Assembly: GCF_002952215.1 (NCBI RefSeq)
Contig: NZ_CP022600.1
Coordinates: 434,001-498,000 of the forward strand
Source: Porphyrobacter sp. HT-58-2
GTDB lineage: Bacteria > Pseudomonadota > Alphaproteobacteria > Sphingomonadales > Sphingomonadaceae
DNA length: 64,000 nt
Reading direction: 5' to 3'
Shown here in pieces: positions 60,838 through 64,000 of this stretch; the first letter of the stretch is position 1; each line of letters begins with the position of its first letter. Position numbers and translations under genes: made by a program. Below the pieces are notes generated by a model. It searched no databases and was not told the DNA's origin. It worked only from the letters and a program-made list of their open reading frames with translations.

Positions 60838-61404
60838 ATGGATATTCGCATTTCCGGCCACCAGATGGACACGGGCGCGGCGCTGCAGGAGCACGCCACC
60901 GATCGCCTCGGCGCGGTCGTGGACAAGTATTTCGACCGCGCGCTTTCCAGCCACGTGACCTTTGGCAAGGCTCCGGCAGGCGCGTTCAGCTGCGACATCG
61001 TGACTCACGTGATGCAGGGGCTGATCCTCAAGGCGCAGGGGCAGGCGCATGATGCCCACGTCGCTTTCGATGATGCCGTGGGCAAGATCGAAAAGCAGCT
61101 GCGCCGTTACAAGCGCCGCCTGACCGACCGTCACGAACAGGCCGATCACGCCCGTGACGAGGAAGAGGCCGCCTATACGATCTTCGCTATCGAGGAAGAC
61201 GAGGAAGAAGAGGTGGTCGCCGACGCGCCGCTGGTGATCGCCGAGACTCGCGTCGACATCCCCACCGCCAGCGTTGCCGACGCGGTGATGCTGATGGACC
61301 TCAGGAACACCACCGCACTGTTTTTCAAAAATGCTGGCACGGGGCGGCATAATATGGTCTACAGGCGCGCCGATGGCTCGATCGGATGGGTTGAGCCGAA
61401 ATAG
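60838..61404 (+). CDS. hpf: Ribosome hibernation-promoting factor, long form
   Basis: 188 residues. The N-terminal S30AE domain (about 1-100: DIRISGHQMDTGAALQEHA, KIEKQLRRYKRRL) is followed by an acidic linker and a C-terminal dimerisation domain (about 130-188: MLMDLRNTTALFFKNAGTG). The long form dimerises ribosomes to 100S directly. The following ptsN gene is a usual neighbour. Confidence 0.94.
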   Translation: MDIRISGHQMDTGAALQEHATDRLGAVVDKYFDRALSSHVTFGKAPAGAFSCDIVTHVMQGLILKAQGQAHDAHVAFDDAVGKIEKQLRRYKRRLTDRHEQADHARDEEEAAYTIFAIEEDEEEEVVADAPLVIAETRVDIPTASVADAVMLMDLRNTTALFFKNAGTGRHNMVYRRADGSIGWVEPK

Positions 61405-61562
61405 GGCCGAGCAGCGCACTTGCCGTTACGGCGAGGCGCTGTTTGAAAGGCTCAGGCGGCGGCAGCAGGAGGGGCTCCGCCTCGGGCCGATCAAGTTTTT
61501 CAGGCAGGATCGGGCCGAAAAATCGCCAACGCAGGGCGCATTCAATCGGGATTGCTGAAATA

Positions 61563-62024
61563 ATGGACGTCAATCTGGCTCTTTCCCCACAGGCGATTGC
61601 TTTCGCCCGCCTCGACTCCAAACCCAAGGTACTGACGCGAACGGCGGAACTTCTGGCCGAGGCCTATGGGCTGGACGCGAGTGAGGTGCTTGAAAACCTC
61701 GAAGCGCGTGAGGCTTTGGGCAGCACCGGCTTCGGGCGCGGGGTTGCTATCCCGCACTGTCGTTCGAAGCAGGTTCGCCGCCCGGTGCTGGCGCTGATCC
61801 GGCTGGAAGCGCCGATCGATTTTGCTGCTGCCGATTCCCGCCCGGTATCGCTGATTTGCGGGCTTGTTTCGCCCGAGAATGCCGGGGCGACGCACCTCCA
61901 CGCGCTTGCAGCGATTTCGCGCCTGACCCGTGACGAGACGATGCTTCAGATGCTCGCTGATGCACCCGATACCGAAGCGGTCTATGCCCTGCTGACCAAC
62001 CAGTTTCTGCGCAACGCCGCCTGA
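61563..62024 (+). CDS. ptsN: Nitrogen PTS EIIA protein
   Basis: 153 residues. The phosphorylated histidine is in GVAIPHCRS (about residue 66), typical of EIIANtr. It regulates rather than transports sugars, often linked to nitrogen and potassium control. The ATG at 61563 fits family N-termini. The 158 bases between hpf and ptsN hold no gene; they contain imperfect GGCCGATC/GATCGGGCC pairing near 61480-61520. Confidence 0.9.
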   Translation: MDVNLALSPQAIAFARLDSKPKVLTRTAELLAEAYGLDASEVLENLEAREALGSTGFGRGVAIPHCRSKQVRRPVLALIRLEAPIDFAAADSRPVSLICGLVSPENAGATHLHALAAISRLTRDETMLQMLADAPDTEAVYALLTNQFLRNAA

Positions 62025-62042
62025 CCTGCTGAAGCCTGTTCC

Positions 62043-62531
62043 ATGCCTGCCAGTGACGAACTCTCCCCGGCAAGCGGCGCCGATCAGCATTACCGGGCGC
62101 TTGAGCGGCTCTACGCTTCGGCGCCGGTCAACGCCAAGTTCGCCTCGCAGTTGCAGATACCGGGAGAGGGGCGTTCGCGGCTGACCTTCACGGTGACGCC
62201 GGAGGATTATCACGCGGCAGGCGCGGCGCACGGCACGATCTACTTCAAGATGCTCGATGATGCGGCCTTCTATGCCGCGAACACTCTGGCAACTGACCGT
62301 TTCCTGCTGACCACCAGTTTCAACCTCCACTTCACCAAGCCGGTGCGGACCGGCACTGTCACAGCGGAAGGACGCTGGGTCAGCGGGCGCCGCCGCGTGT
62401 TTGTGGCCGAGGCGCGGCTGGTCGACGCTGAGGGTGAGGAAATTGGCCGCGGCACCGGCACCTTCATGCGCAGCCGCATCGCGCTTTCCAGCCTGCCGGG
62501 TTACGCTGCGGGCGGGGTTTCGGGGCTGTAG
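62043..62531 (+). CDS. PaaI-type acyl-CoA thioesterase (hotdog fold)
   Basis: 162 residues, single hotdog domain: GAAHGTIYFKMLDDAAFYAANT (helix with the catalytic Asp), LLTTSFNLHFTKPVRTGTV. The substrate acyl-CoA is unknown. It follows ptsN and precedes the DUF1491 gene by two bases, suggesting one transcript. Confidence 0.88.
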   Translation: MPASDELSPASGADQHYRALERLYASAPVNAKFASQLQIPGEGRSRLTFTVTPEDYHAAGAAHGTIYFKMLDDAAFYAANTLATDRFLLTTSFNLHFTKPVRTGTVTAEGRWVSGRRRVFVAEARLVDAEGEEIGRGTGTFMRSRIALSSLPGYAAGGVSGL

Positions 62532-62533
62532 CC

Positions 62534-62875
62534 GTGGAGGGGAGGCTCCCCGCCCACCTCGAAGCGAGCGCGATCATGCGGCTTGCCCAATCGCAAGGCG
62601 GCTTTGCGGCGGTGCTGGAAAAGGGCGAACATGACGCCGGGACGATCCTGCTGGTAACCCTGTGTCGCGGGACGGGCGCGGTGCTTTACGAAAGGATGCC
62701 GCAGCTCGACGGATCGCGTTCATTTGTTGCTGCAAAGCGGGAAAACAAAGAAAATCCTACGGAATTTTCCGAGTATCTGACCCGCCGCCGCGCGCAGGAC
62801 CGCGATTTATGGCTGGTTGAGGTGGATATCGCGGATCCCGAACGCTTCGTCGCAGCTTTGAACGAATATCGTTGA
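62534..62875 (+). CDS. DUF1491 family protein
   Basis: 113 residues from a GTG at 62534. Signatures RLPAHLEASAIMRLAQSQGG, GTILLVTLCRG and RDLWLVEVDIADPERFVA match DUF1491, an alphaproteobacterial family of unknown function. Two bases separate it from the thioesterase stop. Confidence 0.88.
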   Translation: MEGRLPAHLEASAIMRLAQSQGGFAAVLEKGEHDAGTILLVTLCRGTGAVLYERMPQLDGSRSFVAAKRENKENPTEFSEYLTRRRAQDRDLWLVEVDIADPERFVAALNEYR

Positions 62876-63067
62876 CGTAAACGGCACCGGCGTTAACGGC
62901 CCGCGCAATTCCTCGCGCAGGCTGGCAGGGCGGCAATTCGGCCGTATCGATCAGCACGCAGACGGGGAGCGGCCGGCAGGCTTATCCGAACCCCCCTCAT
63001 CCTGAAACGATCTGGACAAGGTTCCCGCCTGCGCCTGTGCGCGCTCACCGCCGAATTTGTAGAGTTC

Positions 63068-63721
63068 ATGAGTCGCAAGACCACCACGATTGTCGCGATT
63101 GCCGCAGTGGCCTTCGCAACCACTTTGTTTCCCGGCGGCGATGATGCTGCCGCACTGGCGCAAGCCGCCACTGGACAGCTCGCCGTTTCCGCTCAGGCCG
63201 AACAGCCTGCCGAGCTCGTTCCCGAAACCCCTCTCGCCTTCGTTTCCGAGGAAGTGGTGCAACCGCTTCCTGCCGAACCCGCTGCCCCGGTGCTGACCGA
63301 GGCGGGATCGCTCACCGAGCTGGTGGGCATGATCGACACCGCCGCCCCGCTCGACAGCGAGTTGCATTGCCTTGCCGGCGCGGTCTATTTTGAGGCGCGC
63401 GGTGAACCGCTTGCCGGACAGCTGGCCGTGGCGCAGGTCATCATCAACCGCGCAGAAGACGCGCGCTTCCCGCGTTCCTATTGCGGCGTTGTCGCCCAGC
63501 CCGGCCAGTTCTCTTTCATGCGCGGCAGCCGGATGCCGCAGGTTCGCACCGGCTCGCCCGCGTGGGAACGCGCCATTGCCGTGGCCCGGATCGCGCATCA
63601 GGGCATGTGGGAATCGGAAGCCGGCGATGCGGTGTTCTTCCACGCCCGCTATGTGAAGCCCGGCTGGAGCCGCACCAAGACGCGTCTCGCCCAGATCGAC
63701 ACGCATATTTTCTATCGCTGA
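63068..63721 (+). CDS. SleB-type cell wall hydrolase
   Basis: 217 residues. A signal sequence and a Pro/Glu-rich spacer (about 30-85) precede the hydrolase domain: LAGAVYFEARGEPLAGQLAVAQVIINR (catalytic Glu in YFEARGE), then SYCGVVAQPGQFSF and FFHARYVKPGW. This is the SleB/CwlJ fold, a lytic transglycosylase-like enzyme used here in envelope remodelling. The 192 bases upstream hold no named motif. Confidence 0.88.
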   Translation: MSRKTTTIVAIAAVAFATTLFPGGDDAAALAQAATGQLAVSAQAEQPAELVPETPLAFVSEEVVQPLPAEPAAPVLTEAGSLTELVGMIDTAAPLDSELHCLAGAVYFEARGEPLAGQLAVAQVIINRAEDARFPRSYCGVVAQPGQFSFMRGSRMPQVRTGSPAWERAIAVARIAHQGMWESEAGDAVFFHARYVKPGWSRTKTRLAQIDTHIFYR

Positions 63722-63738
63722 TCGCTCATCCTCGCCGC

Positions 63739-63801
63739 GTTTCGCCCTTCGGGCGAGCGGCTGCGGGCGGGCGGTCGCCCTTGCGGCGCTGCGCGCCGTC
63801 C
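63739..63801 (+). repeat. Modular hairpin repeat, copy B
   Basis: TTCGCCC-ttc-GGGCGA, then the 27-base block shared with copy A (63760-63786), then GGCGC-tgc-GCGCC. It follows the SleB-type gene on the same strand, as copy A follows the serine hydrolase. Confidence 0.6.
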
Positions 63802-63805
63802 CCCC

Positions 63806-63874
63806 GCCCTCAGTTAGCGAAGCGGTAGGGCGACAAGAATGCCCTCAAGTAGCGAAGCGATAGGGCAACAGTGA
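63806..63874. repeat. Two-copy tandem hairpin repeat, 35-base period
   Basis: GCCCTCAgttAGCGAAGCGgTAGGGCgACAA at 63806 is repeated as GCCCTCAagtAGCGAAGCGaTAGGGCaACAG at 63841. Each unit pairs GCCCT with AGGGC around an AGCGAAGCG core. It lies between the SleB gene and the xthA end. Confidence 0.65.
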
Positions 63875-63882
63875 CTCGAGGA

Positions 63883-64000
63883 TCAGGCTGAAAGCCTGAC
63901 CCAAACAGGCGTATGGTCGCTCGCCTTCTCGCGTCCGCGATAGGCCTTGTCGACGCCGCAGGCCTCCATCCGGTCAGCGCATTCTGGCGAGAGCAGGATG
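63883..64000 (-). CDS. xthA: Exodeoxyribonuclease III, C-terminal fragment (runs off the window)
   Basis: Only the last 38 residues are visible: ILLSPECADRMEACGVD, YRGREKASDHTPVWVRLSA and the stop at 63883-63885. The REKASDHTPVW ending carries the catalytic Asp-His pair of the exonuclease III/AP endonuclease family. The rest lies past the window edge. Confidence 0.85.
   Translation of the reverse strand, partial: ILLSPECADRMEACGVDKAYRGREKASDHTPVWVRLSA

Noticed and set aside
1..64000. tRNA, rRNA, CRISPR, prophage or insertion sequences
   Set aside because: No tRNA arms, repeat-spacer pattern, transposase, integrase or phage gene was recognised by reading; a dedicated search (tRNAscan-SE, Infernal) was not possible.

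Overview
This is a GC-rich alphaproteobacterial chromosome segment around the replication origin. The order hemE - intergenic gap - ppsR (DUF299) - maf - aroE - coaE - dnaQ at 55.8-60.8 kb is the conserved arrangement flanking oriC in Caulobacter and many other Alphaproteobacteria. The protein set points to Sphingomonadales, most likely Erythrobacteraceae: TrcR/DUF1013, DUF1192, DUF1491, DUF6489, the parB-parA-rsmG-mnmG-mnmE block, the M23 peptidase-bactofilin pair, gamma carbonic anhydrase and CarD. Family and genus placement is inference from gene content. No tRNA, rRNA, CRISPR array, insertion sequence, prophage or integrase was recognised; the window reads as core chromosome.

Layout. 0-6 kb: small membrane protein, frameshifted serine hydrolase, phzF-like gene with pdxH, and a dnaJ-like / yihY / fabI operon. 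6-8.5 kb: lipoprotein, sugar-nucleotide epimerase, secreted protein. 8.6-15.5 kb: a long minus-strand series proA-nadD-rsfS-rlmH-envC-S41 protease-dsbB-coq7. 15.7-17.3 kb: M23 peptidase and bactofilin. 17.4-24 kb: frameshifted acyl-CoA ligase, trcR, a glycosyltransferase with an LpxH-like phosphoesterase, GST and quinone oxidoreductase. 24-30 kb: DUF1192, clpA, and a DNA-repair pair (MBL exonuclease and ATP-dependent ligase) split by a small secreted-protein gene on the other strand. 30-34 kb: gamma carbonic anhydrase, GNAT, hemB and a large M23 peptidase. 34-38.3 kb: Suv3-like helicase, S4 protein, fdxA and carD. 38.4-46.2 kb: lipoproteins, tsaC, acyl-CoA dehydrogenase, an AAA ATPase, a sorbosone dehydrogenase-like protein, fRMsr and a glycine-zipper protein. 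46.3-53 kb: parB, parA, rsmG, mnmG and mnmE with a cluster of parS sites. 53-57 kb: NTF2-like, BLUF photoreceptor, rho, hemJ, hemE. 57-64 kb: oriC and the rightward ppsR-maf-aroE-coaE-dnaQ run, hpf, ptsN, thioesterase, DUF1491, SleB-type hydrolase and the 3' end of xthA.

How it fits together. The 46-61 kb half is the origin and segregation module. ParA/ParB act on six perfect TGTTTCACGTGAAACA sites, five within 4-9 kb of the predicted oriC and one at position 127. Several of these sites are written inside genes as the peptide MFHVKH or a variant. The other main themes are cell-envelope growth (four peptidoglycan-active or related proteins plus bactofilin), ribosome and tRNA maintenance (rsfS, rlmH, rsmG, mnmE/G, tsaC, hpf), heme synthesis (hemB, hemJ, hemE) and NAD/PLP/CoA cofactor synthesis.

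Caveats. Three genes (serine hydrolase, acyl-CoA ligase, aroE) are each broken by a one-base indel at a C or G run, and rlmH has no canonical start codon. Because aroE is normally important, sequencing or assembly errors are a serious possibility. The most unusual non-coding features are a two-hairpin element with compensatory changes directly after two stop codons (12.97 and 19.26 kb), modular GGGCGGTCGCCC hairpin repeats, and convergent gene pairs whose stop codons share a single CTAG or TTAG.
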